A DNA stretch of 64,000 bases from Zobellia barbeyronii. Lineage in GTDB: Bacteria > Bacteroidota > Bacteroidia > Flavobacteriales > Flavobacteriaceae. Of this stretch, positions 26,881 through 36,403 are shown in pieces; the first letter of the stretch is position 1, and every line of letters begins with the position of its first letter. The notes beneath the pieces were generated by a model. The model was not told where the DNA came from and made no database searches. It saw only the letters and a list, made by a program, of their open reading frames with translations. Position numbers and translations under genes: made by a program. Where the stretch lies: contig NZ_JACATN010000004.1 of the NCBI RefSeq assembly GCF_018603515.1, forward strand, positions 761,744 to 825,743. The letters are read 5' to 3'.

Positions 26881-28134
26881 TCAAGAATCTTTTTTTGCTT
26901 CCATTTCCATATCTGCAATATGGGCTACGGTTTTCACTAACCTATTATGTTTCTTAACGAACGGGTTTGTTTTATCCCATACATAACCAGCTAAGACCGC
27001 ACAAATTTGTTCTTTTATCACTGGGTTTTCAGTACTGTGAAAGAAAATAGTCTGCAAATTACCCGTATACCACTCCTTAACATATGTAGAGAAAACATTT
27101 ACGCCTTCTATCATATAATCATTATACTCTGTTTGCCAATCTACTTTTTCACCTTTTAGTTCCTTTGTAATCAATTGGGAAGCCAAATGAGCGGATTCCA
27201 CAGCAAAAGTTACTCCTGAAGAAAATACGGGATCTAAGAATTCTGCACTGTTCCCAGTTAGCACATATCCTTTTCCACAAAGTTGCTTAACTGACTTGGC
27301 AATGTTCTTTATCATGCGAGGTTCAAACGTGTAATCCACGCCGTCAAACCTATCAAAATAATAACTAGAAAGCTTCATCATCTGTTGAAGTTTCTCTGTA
27401 TTCGTTCCCTCAAAAGATTCCAAATACTCAGTCTTCCCTACATAACCAATACTTGTAGAACCATTAGAAAAAGGAATAACCCACAGCCAGGTATCCGTAT
27501 CAATTACATCAAAAGTGATTATGGTACCTTCCTCTCCTTCAGGTCTTTTAACATCTTCTACATGGGTAAATATGGAAGAATGTTTAGGTATTTCTGAAGG
27601 TTTCTCTAAATCTAATAATCTAGGTAACACTCTACCAAAACCACTAGAGTCAACTATAAACTTAGCCTGAACGGTAGATTCATTTCCGTCTATATCCTTT
27701 ATGGTCGTAACAGATGTACCATCCTCAGAAAAATCTACAGCAGTTACTTCTTGTTGAAAAGCTATATCTACGCCCCAAGATTGCAACTCATCGGTCAAGG
27801 CTTTATCAAAATCAGCTCTGGGCACTTGCCATGTCCAATCCCAACCATTTCCGTGTTTCTTACTAAAATCAAAATTACAGACCACCCCTTTATTATTCAT
27901 AAAACGGGCGCCACCTTTCACTTCAAAGTTCATAGCTTTAAGACAATCCAACAAACCCACCGCTTCAAAATTATCCATGCAGCGCGGTATAAGACTTTCG
28001 CCTATTACAAAGCGAGGAAATTTACTCTTTTCAACCACCTTTACTTTTAGCCCTTGTTTGTGAAGGTATGCGGATGCAACAGAACCTGACGGACCTGCTC
28101 CAATAACCAAAACATCTACTTTCTCTTGCTGCAT
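26881..28134 (-). CDS. FAD-dependent halogenase-like oxidoreductase of the flexirubin locus
   Basis: 417 residues. The N-terminal FAD motif is VIGAGPSGS (10-18), followed by GESLIP (45-50), a lysine in FEVKGGARF (Lys73) and WLWVIP (216-221). The WxWxIP motif and the lysine are the features that mark FADH2-dependent halogenases, the lysine forming the chlorinating species. Chlorinated flexirubins are known, so halogenation of the aryl ring is a reasonable hypothesis; a hydroxylase of the same superfamily is the alternative. It is transcribed away from the main gene series and is separated from it by the shared 28135-28341 spacer. Confidence 0.8.
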   Translation of the reverse strand: MQQEKVDVLVIGAGPSGSVASAYLHKQGLKVKVVEKSKFPRFVIGESLIPRCMDNFEAVGLLDCLKAMNFEVKGGARFMNNKGVVCNFDFSKKHGNGWDWTWQVPRADFDKALTDELQSWGVDIAFQQEVTAVDFSEDGTSVTTIKDIDGNESTVQAKFIVDSSGFGRVLPRLLDLEKPSEIPKHSSIFTHVEDVKRPEGEEGTIITFDVIDTDTWLWVIPFSNGSTSIGYVGKTEYLESFEGTNTEKLQQMMKLSSYYFDRFDGVDYTFEPRMIKNIAKSVKQLCGKGYVLTGNSAEFLDPVFSSGVTFAVESAHLASQLITKELKGEKVDWQTEYNDYMIEGVNVFSTYVKEWYTGNLQTIFFHSTENPVIKEQICAVLAGYVWDKTNPFVKKHNRLVKTVAHIADMEMEAKKDS

Positions 28135-28246
28135 TTACTAGATTTAATGTTAACCTTCTACAAGTACCGACACTAATAAATTAAAGATACCTTGCTAAAA
28201 GAAGTGTATTGTCTGCTAAATTAAGACATTGATTCACTAATTATTA

Positions 28247-28254
28247 TAAATTTG
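28247..28254 (+). promoter_or_regulatory. Candidate -7 box upstream of the ammonia-lyase gene
   Basis: TAAATTTG fits TAnnTTTG, 88 nt ahead of the lyase ATG. A TTG at 28229-28231 is only 15 nt away, slightly short for the Bacteroidota pattern. The 207-bp divergent spacer (28135-28341) would serve both the halogenase-like gene and the main flexirubin series. Confidence 0.4.
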
Positions 28255-28341
28255 CAATCCAAAATCGCTAATTTTAGGTTACCAAGTCTTATTTACAGAC
28301 GTCACTAAAATATTACAAATACCTCATAGAATCAATCATAG

Positions 28342-29880
28342 ATGCCGAAAATAAAAGGAAAGTTAGGAATTGAAGAGTTTTACAGTATCATTTTCAAGGG
28401 AGAACCTTTATCAATAGATGACAAAGTAATTAAGACTGTAAAAGACAGTTTTGATTTCCTAAAAGAATTTTCAAAGAATAAAGTTATTTACGGAGTTAAC
28501 ACGGGTTTTGGACCCATGGCTCAGTATAAAATCAAAGATTCTGAAACTATTCAGCTACAATATAACTTAATTCGCAGTCATGCTTCAGGTACAGGTAATG
28601 CCATACCACCTCAATATGTTAAGGCTGCCATGTTAGCAAGATTGAACACCTTGAGCTTAGGTAATTCAGGAATTCATCCGTCTGTTTTAGTCGTCATGAC
28701 CTCCTTGATTAATGAAGACGTTACCCCTCTTATTTTTGAACATGGTGGTGTAGGCGCTAGTGGCGATTTGGTTCAACTTGCACATTTAGCTCTTGTTCTA
28801 ATTGGCGAAGGCGAAGTTTTTTACAAAGGAGAAAGAAGACCTACCCAAGATGTTTTTAAAGAATTAAACATCACACCTATAAAAGTTGAATTACGAGAAG
28901 GTTTAGGTTTAATAAACGGTACTTCTGTAATGACCGGTATAGGAATAGTAAATGCGATCTATACGCGTAGGTTATTAGAATGGACTATCTGTTGCTCTTC
29001 TGCTATAAATGAAATTGTACAAGCTTACGACGATCATTTATCAGAAGAACTCAACCACACAAAAAGACATAAAGGGCAACGCGAAATTGCACGAGCAATG
29101 CGAAGCCACTTAGAGGATAGCACGCTTACTCGCAAAAGAGAACATCATTTATATGTTGATAATAATGGGGTTTCGGTTTTTGAGGAAAAAGTGCAAGAAT
29201 ATTATTCCATACGTTGTGTACCGCAAATCTTAGGACCCGTATTAGACACTTTGCAAAATGTAGAAAAAACACTCATAGCAGAGGTGAATTCTGCCAATGA
29301 CAATCCTATTGTTGATGTTGAAAAAAAGAACGTGTATCATGGCGGTAATTTCCACGGAGATTATATTTCCTTGGAAATGGATAAGCTAAAACTTGTTGTA
29401 ACCAAAATGACCATGTTAGCGGAAAGACAACTTAACTATCTCTTAAATTCAAAACTGAACGATATCTTGCCTCCTTTTGTTAACTTAGGAACTCTAGGTC
29501 TTAACTTTGGTATGCAAGGGGTACAGTTTACGGCCACATCAACTACCGCCGAAAACCAAATGCTGTCAAACCCAATGTATGTTCATAGTATTCCGAACAA
29601 CAATGACAACCAAGATATTGTTAGTATGGGTACGAATGCCGCCAATATTACTAAGCAAGTAATTGAAAATGCTTTTGAAGTAATAGCTATAGAAATGATT
29701 ACCGTAGTCCAAGCTATAGAATATTTAGACTTAAAGGACAAGGTTTCTTCTAAGACAAGAATGATGTACGACGCGGTTCGTAAAATAGTTCCCCCGTTTA
29801 AAGATGACACTATCATGTATCCCTACGTAAACGAGGTAAAGGACTATATTATTAACCATCAAAATAAAGAAGTAAAATGA
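28342..29880 (+). CDS. Aromatic amino-acid ammonia-lyase, probably tyrosine ammonia-lyase
   Basis: 512 residues of the HAL/PAL/TAL family. The MIO cofactor forms from Ala-Ser-Gly at 139-141 (GGVGASGDLVQLAHL), and the catalytic Tyr lies in VIYGVNTGFG (near 50). Conserved NLIRSHASGTG and NSANDNPIV segments are intact. Homologues in flexirubin loci, including the well-studied Flavobacterium johnsoniae enzyme, convert L-tyrosine to 4-hydroxycinnamate and ammonia, the polyene starter. The SH pair also fits histidine lyase, so the tyrosine assignment rests mainly on gene context. It heads the plus-strand series. Confidence 0.9.
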   Translation: MPKIKGKLGIEEFYSIIFKGEPLSIDDKVIKTVKDSFDFLKEFSKNKVIYGVNTGFGPMAQYKIKDSETIQLQYNLIRSHASGTGNAIPPQYVKAAMLARLNTLSLGNSGIHPSVLVVMTSLINEDVTPLIFEHGGVGASGDLVQLAHLALVLIGEGEVFYKGERRPTQDVFKELNITPIKVELREGLGLINGTSVMTGIGIVNAIYTRRLLEWTICCSSAINEIVQAYDDHLSEELNHTKRHKGQREIARAMRSHLEDSTLTRKREHHLYVDNNGVSVFEEKVQEYYSIRCVPQILGPVLDTLQNVEKTLIAEVNSANDNPIVDVEKKNVYHGGNFHGDYISLEMDKLKLVVTKMTMLAERQLNYLLNSKLNDILPPFVNLGTLGLNFGMQGVQFTATSTTAENQMLSNPMYVHSIPNNNDNQDIVSMGTNAANITKQVIENAFEVIAIEMITVVQAIEYLDLKDKVSSKTRMMYDAVRKIVPPFKDDTIMYPYVNEVKDYIINHQNKEVK

Positions 29881-31004
29881 AAAAGCTAGCATTTTTATTG
29901 GTACTTATCGTAAACACATTTACTCTTTTCGCACAAGAATATGCCTTGGTCCGAGAAGATGACAAATTTGGTTTTATTGACAAAACAGGCGCTTATGTAA
30001 TTGAACCACAGTTTGAAAAAGCAGGTAGCTTTTCTGACGGGTTAGCAGCAGTCTTAGAAGGTGACTTCTGGGGATTTATTGACACCAAAGGCGAATGGAT
30101 AATTAAACCCGACTATGATCGTGTAAAAATGTTTAATTCAGGTTATGCTTTGGTTTTAAGAGATGACCAGTGGAGTTACATTGATACGACAGGGAAAAAA
30201 CTTGAAACTCCAAACAGCGAAAAGTATTATGATTTTGAAGATGGAGTCGCCCTTTTTCGCGCAGGAGAAAAAGTTGGTCTTTTAGGAACCAGCGGCAAAC
30301 TGGTATTAGAGCCTACTTATGACGTTATAAAAAAATTCAGAAATGGCCACGCTAAAGTGAATAATGGCGAACTATGGGGAATGATAGATGCTTCTGGCAA
30401 AGAGATTATTCCCGTGGAATACGAAGAAATAGGAAACACGTTTAGCGAGGCAGGCGTCTACGGTAAAAAAGATGGCACTTTTGGCATTATACACAACGGA
30501 AGTTTTAATCCAATTGATAACGCTACCAAAGTGCATAACTTCTATAAAGACTCAAAACTTACCTATGCTTCTCGTGACAAAAAAACAGGCTTCGTAAATA
30601 GCAAAGGAGAGTGGGTTCTTGAACCTACATTTGATAAGGCCAGAGCTTTTTCTAATGGTTTAGCTCCTGTTTCAGAAGGCAAAAAGTGGGGTTACATTAA
30701 CGAAAAAGGAGAGATGGTCATAGAACCACAATTCCGTGATGCAGAAGTGTTTTCTGCAAGTGGTTTTGCTCCTGTAAAAGATAAAGCCTGGGGTTTCATA
30801 AATACTTCTGGCGAAGTCATTATCCCTATGGAATATGGTATTTCAGGAAATTTTGCTTTCTTAAAAGGTTCTGAAGAAAAAGGTTTTGTAAACGGTATTG
30901 CTAGAGTAAAATCTAAAAAGGGCTGGGGCTTCTTTAACGAAAAAGGTGAATTACTGGGTGATAAATGGTTTCAGAATGCAGAACCATTTGTATCTGTTAA
31001 ATAA
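29877..31004 (+). CDS. Exported WG-repeat protein
   Basis: 375 residues: a signal peptide (MKKLAFLLVLIVNTFTLFAQ) followed by about eight WG repeats, each with the pattern WGFIDxxGExxIxPxYD. Repeats of this type form beta-rich surfaces for binding proteins or glycans. The start overlaps the lyase stop by four bases (ATGA), so the two are translationally linked, which is surprising for a biosynthetic operon. A terminator-like hairpin follows at 31063. Role in pigment formation or localisation is unknown. Confidence 0.85.
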   Translation: MKKLAFLLVLIVNTFTLFAQEYALVREDDKFGFIDKTGAYVIEPQFEKAGSFSDGLAAVLEGDFWGFIDTKGEWIIKPDYDRVKMFNSGYALVLRDDQWSYIDTTGKKLETPNSEKYYDFEDGVALFRAGEKVGLLGTSGKLVLEPTYDVIKKFRNGHAKVNNGELWGMIDASGKEIIPVEYEEIGNTFSEAGVYGKKDGTFGIIHNGSFNPIDNATKVHNFYKDSKLTYASRDKKTGFVNSKGEWVLEPTFDKARAFSNGLAPVSEGKKWGYINEKGEMVIEPQFRDAEVFSASGFAPVKDKAWGFINTSGEVIIPMEYGISGNFAFLKGSEEKGFVNGIARVKSKKGWGFFNEKGELLGDKWFQNAEPFVSVK

Positions 31005-31062
31005 TATTATTTCGTTTTTTAACTACAAAATATCGCTAGCTTTAAATACTAACTAGCAAACC

Positions 31063-31088
31063 AAACGCTCCGTATTTACCGGAGTTTT
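31063..31088 (+). terminator. Possible terminator after the WG-repeat gene
   Basis: AAACGCTCCG (31063-31072) pairs with CGGAGTTTT (31080-31088) apart from one unpaired base, giving a short GC stem closed by A/T pairs ending in a T-run. It could end the two-gene lyase-WG transcript or attenuate read-through into fabG-like 31108. Confidence 0.4.
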
Positions 31089-31107
31089 GAAAACTTACAA
31101 TTCTTAG

Positions 31108-31863
31108 ATGGAAGAAAAGAAAGCGGAAAAGCAAAAATATGCATTGGTAACTGGTGGTTCTAGAGGAATAGGCCGTGCAGTATGTGTACAACTAGCCAAG
31201 GACCTAGACTACCAAATTCTTATCAATTACAATAGCAATAAGGCAGCTGCCGAAGAAACGCTTAAACTTGTAGAAGAAGCTGGTGGAAAAGGAGAATTAC
31301 TGCCTTTTAATGTTACGGATGCCGAAGCTGTGAAGTCCGCTTTGGAAAACTGGCAGGAAGCTCATGAAAAAGATATCATAGAGGTAATCGTGAACAATGC
31401 CGGAATTACACAAGACGGTATGTTCATGTGGATGAAATATGAAGACTGGTCCAAAGTTATAGACACTAGCCTTCATGGTTTCTTTAATGTCACCAACGCC
31501 CTTATTCAAAAACTTTTGGTCAACAAATATGGCCGTGTCATCAATATGGTTTCCGTTTCTGGACTTAAGGGCACACCTGGTCAGACCAACTATTCCGCAG
31601 CTAAAGGAGCAGTTATTGGGGCAACTAAAGCACTTGCACAAGAAATTGCAAAAAGAAACGTTACAGTAAATGCTGTTGCACCTGGTTTTATTAAAACTGA
31701 TATGACCAATGACCTAGATGAAAAGGAATTAAAACGAATGATTCCCGCAAATAGGTTTGGCGAAGCAGAAGAAGTAGCACATGTTGTATCTTTTCTAGCT
31801 TCAAAAAAATCGGGTTATATTACTGGTGAGGTCATCAATATAAACGGCGGTATTTATTCTTAA
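31108..31863 (+). CDS. 3-oxoacyl-ACP reductase (FabG-type SDR)
   Basis: 251 residues with classical short-chain dehydrogenase signatures: NADPH site TGGSRGIG, the NNAG strand, catalytic Ser in MVSVSGLKG, and YSAAK. The C-terminal GEVININGG is FabG-like. It should reduce the beta-keto group after each condensation on the carrier protein, equivalent to the ketoreductase of aryl polyene loci. It starts the second block of the flexirubin series and lies 17 bp ahead of a ketosynthase gene. Confidence 0.92.
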   Translation: MEEKKAEKQKYALVTGGSRGIGRAVCVQLAKDLDYQILINYNSNKAAAEETLKLVEEAGGKGELLPFNVTDAEAVKSALENWQEAHEKDIIEVIVNNAGITQDGMFMWMKYEDWSKVIDTSLHGFFNVTNALIQKLLVNKYGRVINMVSVSGLKGTPGQTNYSAAKGAVIGATKALAQEIAKRNVTVNAVAPGFIKTDMTNDLDEKELKRMIPANRFGEAEEVAHVVSFLASKKSGYITGEVININGGIYS

Positions 31864-31880
31864 ACATTACAGAAGGGGCA

Positions 31881-33098
31881 ATGAGAAGAGTAGTAATCAC
31901 AGGTATGGGCATATATTCTTGTATAGGTAAAAACCTAGACGAGGTTAAGACATCCCTGTATGAAGGAAAATCAGGTATCGTTAATGACCAAGAACGTCTT
32001 GATTTTGGCTATCGCTCTGGGCTCACAGGAATGGTAGATGAACCTGAACTGAAGAAACTACTATCAAGAAGACAACGACTTAGTCTTGGCGAAGAAGGCC
32101 GTTATGCCTACATGGCTACAATTGAAGCTTTAAAGAATGCCAAGATCGAAGACAGTTTTTTTGACGAGAATGAAGTTGGCGTAATTTACGGTAACGATAG
32201 TACTGCACGATCGGTTGTAGAATCTACAGATATTTTAAGAGAAAAAAAGGATACCACGCTGGTAGGTTCAGGAGCTATTTTTAAAGCCATGAACTCTACT
32301 ATAACCATGAACCTTTCCACTATATTCAGGCTAAGGGGCGTTAATTTTACGATTAGTGCTGCATGTGCAAGTGGGTCCCACTCTATTGGTATGGGTTACC
32401 ACCTTATAAAAAGTGGACTTCAAGATTGCATTATAACAGGTGGAGCGCAAGAAATAAATAAATTGGCCATGGGTAGTTTTGATGGCCTTGGAGTATTTGC
32501 CACAGTAGATGGCGACCCTGCTAAAGCATCAAGACCTTTTGACCAAGCCAGAAACGGGTTAGTACCTAGCGGTGGCGGAGCTACTCTAATTTTAGAAAGC
32601 TACGAGTCCGCAGTTAAAAGAGGTGCGCCTATTTTAGGTGAAATTATAGGATATGGTTTTTCATCGAATGGAGGGCATATATCCACACCAAATGTTGATG
32701 GACCTTCACGGGCAATGCGTAATGCATTACATGATGCAAATATTGATGCTTCGGTTATAGATTACGTAAATGCTCATGCAACTTCTACTCCGGTAGGCGA
32801 CAGCAATGAAGCAAAGGCTATTTATGAAGTCTTTGGCGAGAGCAATACTCCGGTAAGCTCTACCAAATCTATGACAGGCCATGAATGTTGGATGGCAGGC
32901 GCAAGTGAGGTTATTTACGGTATGATTATGATGCAGAATTCGTTTGTTGCACCCAACATTAATCTTGAAAATGTTGATGAGGATGCAGCGAAATTAAACA
33001 TAGTTAAGGAAACGTTAAATAAAAAAATTGACGTATTTTTGTCGAATTCATTCGGATTTGGTGGTACAAATTCCGCTTTGATATTAAAAAAATGCTAG
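31881..33098 (+). CDS. Beta-ketoacyl-ACP synthase (FabF-like) 1
   Basis: 405 residues. The catalytic triad is intact: Cys162 (SAACASGSH), His in VNAHATSTPVGD, and the Lys/His pair of SSTKSMTGH. It condenses an acyl unit with malonyl-ACP. Relatives in aryl polyene and flexirubin loci perform chain extension of the polyene or supply the alkyl chains of the resorcinol. It is followed by a carrier-protein gene six bases later. Confidence 0.92.
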   Translation: MRRVVITGMGIYSCIGKNLDEVKTSLYEGKSGIVNDQERLDFGYRSGLTGMVDEPELKKLLSRRQRLSLGEEGRYAYMATIEALKNAKIEDSFFDENEVGVIYGNDSTARSVVESTDILREKKDTTLVGSGAIFKAMNSTITMNLSTIFRLRGVNFTISAACASGSHSIGMGYHLIKSGLQDCIITGGAQEINKLAMGSFDGLGVFATVDGDPAKASRPFDQARNGLVPSGGGATLILESYESAVKRGAPILGEIIGYGFSSNGGHISTPNVDGPSRAMRNALHDANIDASVIDYVNAHATSTPVGDSNEAKAIYEVFGESNTPVSSTKSMTGHECWMAGASEVIYGMIMMQNSFVAPNINLENVDEDAAKLNIVKETLNKKIDVFLSNSFGFGGTNSALILKKC

Positions 33099-33104
33099 AG
33101 AAAG

Positions 33105-33353
33105 ATGGTGATGACCAAAGAAGATATAATTCAAAAAATAGATGATTTCCTAATCGACGAATTTGAAGTTGAGGAAGAGGATATCGCTGCTGATGCTAAT
33201 CTTAAAGACACTCTAGGTCTAGATAGTTTGGACTTCGTTGATCTTGTAGTGGCTGTAGAAAGCAATTTTGGTGTAAAATTAGTGGGTGAAGACTTTGTAA
33301 ACGTTACCACTCTACAGAATTTTTACGACCTTATTGAGCGAAAACTTCACTGA
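33105..33353 (+). CDS. Acyl carrier protein 1
   Basis: 82 residues. The phosphopantetheine attachment Ser lies in GLDSLDFVDLV, the typical DSL site. An acidic four-helix fold fits. An ATG two codons downstream is an alternative start. It could hold polyene or dialkylresorcinol intermediates; its place between ketosynthase and acyltransferase genes, near darA and darB, favours a role like the DarC carrier. Activation requires a PPTase such as the 12491 product. Confidence 0.9.
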   Translation: MVMTKEDIIQKIDDFLIDEFEVEEEDIAADANLKDTLGLDSLDFVDLVVAVESNFGVKLVGEDFVNVTTLQNFYDLIERKLH

Positions 33354-33376
33354 TATCTCCCAGACAAAACCCAAAA

Positions 33377-34264
33377 ATGGCAACAGAATGGGAAGGTAAA
33401 TCCAAAGGCACCGTTTTAGGATATAGAATCTATATTTTCTTTATCAAAAAACTAGGACTAAGCGCTTCTTATGCACTCCTTCATTTCGTAGTTCTTTACT
33501 ACTGTATTTTTTCAGTGGCGAGCACAAGAGCTATTTTCTACTATTTTCATAAGAGACTAAGACAATCTACTTTAAAAAGTCTTTTCAATGTATACCGGAA
33601 CTATTATGTTTTTGGTCAAACTATAATTGACAAGGCCGCTATATCAGCAGGACTTAGAGATAGGTTTACCTACGATTTTGATGGAATAGATAAGATTGAA
33701 GACCTACTTTCTCAAAAAAAAGGTGGTATCCTTTTAAGTGCGCATATTGGGAACTTTGAAGTAGCACAACATTTTCTACAAGACGTCAATGCTTTTTCTT
33801 CTATCAATTTAGTTACTTGGGACCGTGAACACGAAGAAATCAAAGCCTATTTAGATAGTGTTACGTCAAAATCTAACATCAAGCTCATTTTAATTAAAGA
33901 AGATATGTCTCATATCTTTGAAATACATACCGCACTAACCAATGGGGAGCTTGTTTGCTTTACAGGTGACCGCTATATTGAAGGTACAAAATTCTTAGAG
34001 CAGCAGTTTTTGGGTGCTACTGCCAAATTCCCAATGGGGCCCTACCTATTGGCCTCTCGCCTAAAAGTTCCTGTCTTGTTCGTTTACGTGATGAAGGAAT
34101 CCAAAAAACATTATCATTTATACGCACGAACTGCCGAAGTAAAACGCGGTGATGCCCAAGGTCTACTAGAAAAATATACCGACAACTTGGAATGGATCAT
34201 TGAAAAATATCCATTACAATGGTTTAATTATTTTGATTTCTGGGGAGATAAGGCAAATAAGTAA
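33377..34264 (+). CDS. LpxL-type lysophospholipid acyltransferase family protein
   Basis: 295 residues with one N-terminal membrane segment (about 30-55) and the acyltransferase box AHIGNFE (HX4E as in LpxL/HtrB), followed by FTGDRYIEG and GPYLLASRLKVPV. Enzymes of this group move acyl chains from ACP to an acceptor at the inner membrane. In a flexirubin locus it could join the aryl polyene acyl chain to the dialkylresorcinol, an ester bond. It is one of several candidates in this window. Confidence 0.85.
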   Translation: MATEWEGKSKGTVLGYRIYIFFIKKLGLSASYALLHFVVLYYCIFSVASTRAIFYYFHKRLRQSTLKSLFNVYRNYYVFGQTIIDKAAISAGLRDRFTYDFDGIDKIEDLLSQKKGGILLSAHIGNFEVAQHFLQDVNAFSSINLVTWDREHEEIKAYLDSVTSKSNIKLILIKEDMSHIFEIHTALTNGELVCFTGDRYIEGTKFLEQQFLGATAKFPMGPYLLASRLKVPVLFVYVMKESKKHYHLYARTAEVKRGDAQGLLEKYTDNLEWIIEKYPLQWFNYFDFWGDKANK

Positions 34265-34335
34265 GATATTTGATCTATCCCTAAAGCGCCTGCGAATAGT
34301 TATTTGTTCAATGGCCGTATCATAACCTGAAGCAA

Positions 34336-35259
34336 ATGAAAGAAGTACTCGTTGTATATTACTCTCAAACAGGACAATTACGTACCATTATAGATTCTGT
34401 GCTATCTCCTTTAGACCAGGAAACCGCTAACATTACTTATCATCAAATTATTCCTGACGAGCCTTATGAGTTTCCATGGAAGAAAGAACGATTCTTTGAT
34501 GTTTTCCCAGAATCCTTCCTTCAAATTCCTACGCCAATCAACAAACCAGATGCATCTGTCTTGTCAAAAAAATATGACTTGGTTATCTTAGGCCATCAAG
34601 TTTGGTACCTAACTCCTTCCATCCCCTTAAATTCCTTTTTAAAATCAGAAGAAGCCAAAATAGTATTGAACGATACCCCTGTAATCACAGTAATCGGTGT
34701 TCGTAATATGTGGGCCATGTCTCAAGAAAAGGTAAAAAAAATGCTCATAGGCTTAAATGCAAAACTTGTAGGGAATATAGCTTTAGTAGATAAAAACCCT
34801 AACCATGTTAGTGTAATTACTATTGTGCATTGGATGTTAAAGGGAAAAAAAGACCGTCTGTGGGGTATTTTCCCAAAACCTGGTGTTTCGGATAACACCA
34901 TTTCATCTGCAGATAAATTTGGCCATCCGATCAAGGAAGCCCTTTTGGCTTCTGACTTTTCTTCCTTACAAGAAAAACTGAATGATTTAGATGCATCAAA
35001 AATCAGTAACGTACTGGTTCAGATGGACAAACGTGGTAACATACTATTCTCTAAATGGGCAAACCTCATCAAAAAGAAGGGAGACCAAGGAGATCCTGCC
35101 CGAAAAAAATGGCTACGTTTATTCAACTATTACCTGATATTTGCCATTTGGTTAATCGCACCTATAGTTTTTATCGTATTTTTGTTGACTTATATCCCTA
35201 TGTACAGAAAGATTCAAAGGGAAAACAAATATTACGCCTCTGTAGCCTATAAGGAGTAA
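34336..35259 (+). CDS. darA: Dialkylresorcinol biosynthesis protein DarA
   Basis: 307 residues. The N-terminus (VLVVYYSQTGQL) is flavodoxin-like, followed by LGHQVWYLTPSIP, and there is a membrane anchor near the C-terminus (about 272-296). It matches the family named DarA, which with DarB forms 2,5-dialkylresorcinols; DarA is regarded as the aromatising partner. The gene is 10 bp upstream of darB in the expected order. The flavin-binding appearance fits an oxidative aromatisation. Confidence 0.9.
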   Translation: MKEVLVVYYSQTGQLRTIIDSVLSPLDQETANITYHQIIPDEPYEFPWKKERFFDVFPESFLQIPTPINKPDASVLSKKYDLVILGHQVWYLTPSIPLNSFLKSEEAKIVLNDTPVITVIGVRNMWAMSQEKVKKMLIGLNAKLVGNIALVDKNPNHVSVITIVHWMLKGKKDRLWGIFPKPGVSDNTISSADKFGHPIKEALLASDFSSLQEKLNDLDASKISNVLVQMDKRGNILFSKWANLIKKKGDQGDPARKKWLRLFNYYLIFAIWLIAPIVFIVFLLTYIPMYRKIQRENKYYASVAYKE

Positions 35260-35268
35260 GACTGACAC

Positions 35269-36402
35269 ATGAAAAACGCTTACATTACCAGAATATCCAA
35301 GTTTCTGCCCAACTCACCTGTCGAAAATGACCAAATTGAAGAAAAATTAGGGTTTATTGACGGGCAAAAGTCAAGGGCAAAAAGCATAATTCTACGCAAC
35401 AATAAGATTAAAACAAGGTACTATGCCATTGACGAAGATGGCAACGTAACCCATAACAATGCCCAGCTTACTGCGGCAGCGATAGAAGAACTTTGCGATG
35501 CTGATTTCAACAAAGAAAATATAGAACTCCTTTCCTGCGGAACTTCTACACCGGATCAACTTTTGCCGTCTCATGCTGCTATGGTTCATGGTGTATTGAA
35601 AAACGGGAACATGGAGATAAATTCTGCCTCGGGAGTTTGCTGCTCAGGTATGAATGCCTTAAAATATGGCTACATGGCCATACAGGTTGGCTCAGTAAAT
35701 AATGCGGTATGTACCGGTTCGGAAAAAGTTTCGACTTGGACCAAAGCCGATTTCTACCAAGAAGAAATTGAGCATCTAAAGGAATTGGAGGAAAACCCAA
35801 TGATTGCTTTTGATAAAGATTTTTTACGATGGATGCTTTCTGATGGTTCGGGAGCTATTTTAGTAGAAAACGAACCTAATGGAGACACCCCGTTAAAAAT
35901 TGAGTGGATGGAAGGTTTTTCATACGCTTTTGAGATGGAAACTTGCATGTACGCCGGTGGCGAAAAACTAGAAAACGGTGAACTAAAACCATGGAGCGAA
36001 TTTGCACCTGAAGATTGGGCAAAGAAATCTGTTTTTGCTATTAAACAAGATGTGAAACTATTAGGTGAAAACATCTTGAAAAAAGGAGTAGACTGCCTAA
36101 AACTCGTATACGAAAAATACGGTATTGGCCCTGATGATGTTGATTACTACTTACCTCATATTTCTTCATATTTCTTTAAACAAGGACTATATGATGAAAT
36201 GAAAGATAGAGGTGTAGAAATGCCTTGGGACAAATGGTTTTTAAATCTTCAATCCGTAGGTAATGTTGGTGCTGCATCCATATATCTTATGTTAGAAGAA
36301 TTGGTTGGATCTGGCAAATTAAAAAAAGGGGATAGAATTTTATTACATGTACCAGAAAGCGCACGTTTTTCTTATACCTATGCCTATTTAACTGTTTGCT
36401 AG
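35269..36402 (+). CDS. darB: Dialkylresorcinol-forming ketosynthase DarB
   Basis: 377 residues of the KAS III/thiolase fold. The nucleophile is the Cys of ASGVCCSGMNAL (124/125), with the His in YLPHISS and the Asn in SVGNVGAAS completing a Cys-His-Asn triad. DarB condenses two acyl precursors and cyclises them to a cyclohexanedione, which DarA turns into dialkylresorcinol, the alcohol half of flexirubin. It is placed directly behind darA and ends two bases before a hotdog dehydratase. Confidence 0.92.
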   Translation: MKNAYITRISKFLPNSPVENDQIEEKLGFIDGQKSRAKSIILRNNKIKTRYYAIDEDGNVTHNNAQLTAAAIEELCDADFNKENIELLSCGTSTPDQLLPSHAAMVHGVLKNGNMEINSASGVCCSGMNALKYGYMAIQVGSVNNAVCTGSEKVSTWTKADFYQEEIEHLKELEENPMIAFDKDFLRWMLSDGSGAILVENEPNGDTPLKIEWMEGFSYAFEMETCMYAGGEKLENGELKPWSEFAPEDWAKKSVFAIKQDVKLLGENILKKGVDCLKLVYEKYGIGPDDVDYYLPHISSYFFKQGLYDEMKDRGVEMPWDKWFLNLQSVGNVGAASIYLMLEELVGSGKLKKGDRILLHVPESARFSYTYAYLTVC

Positions 36403-36403
36403 C

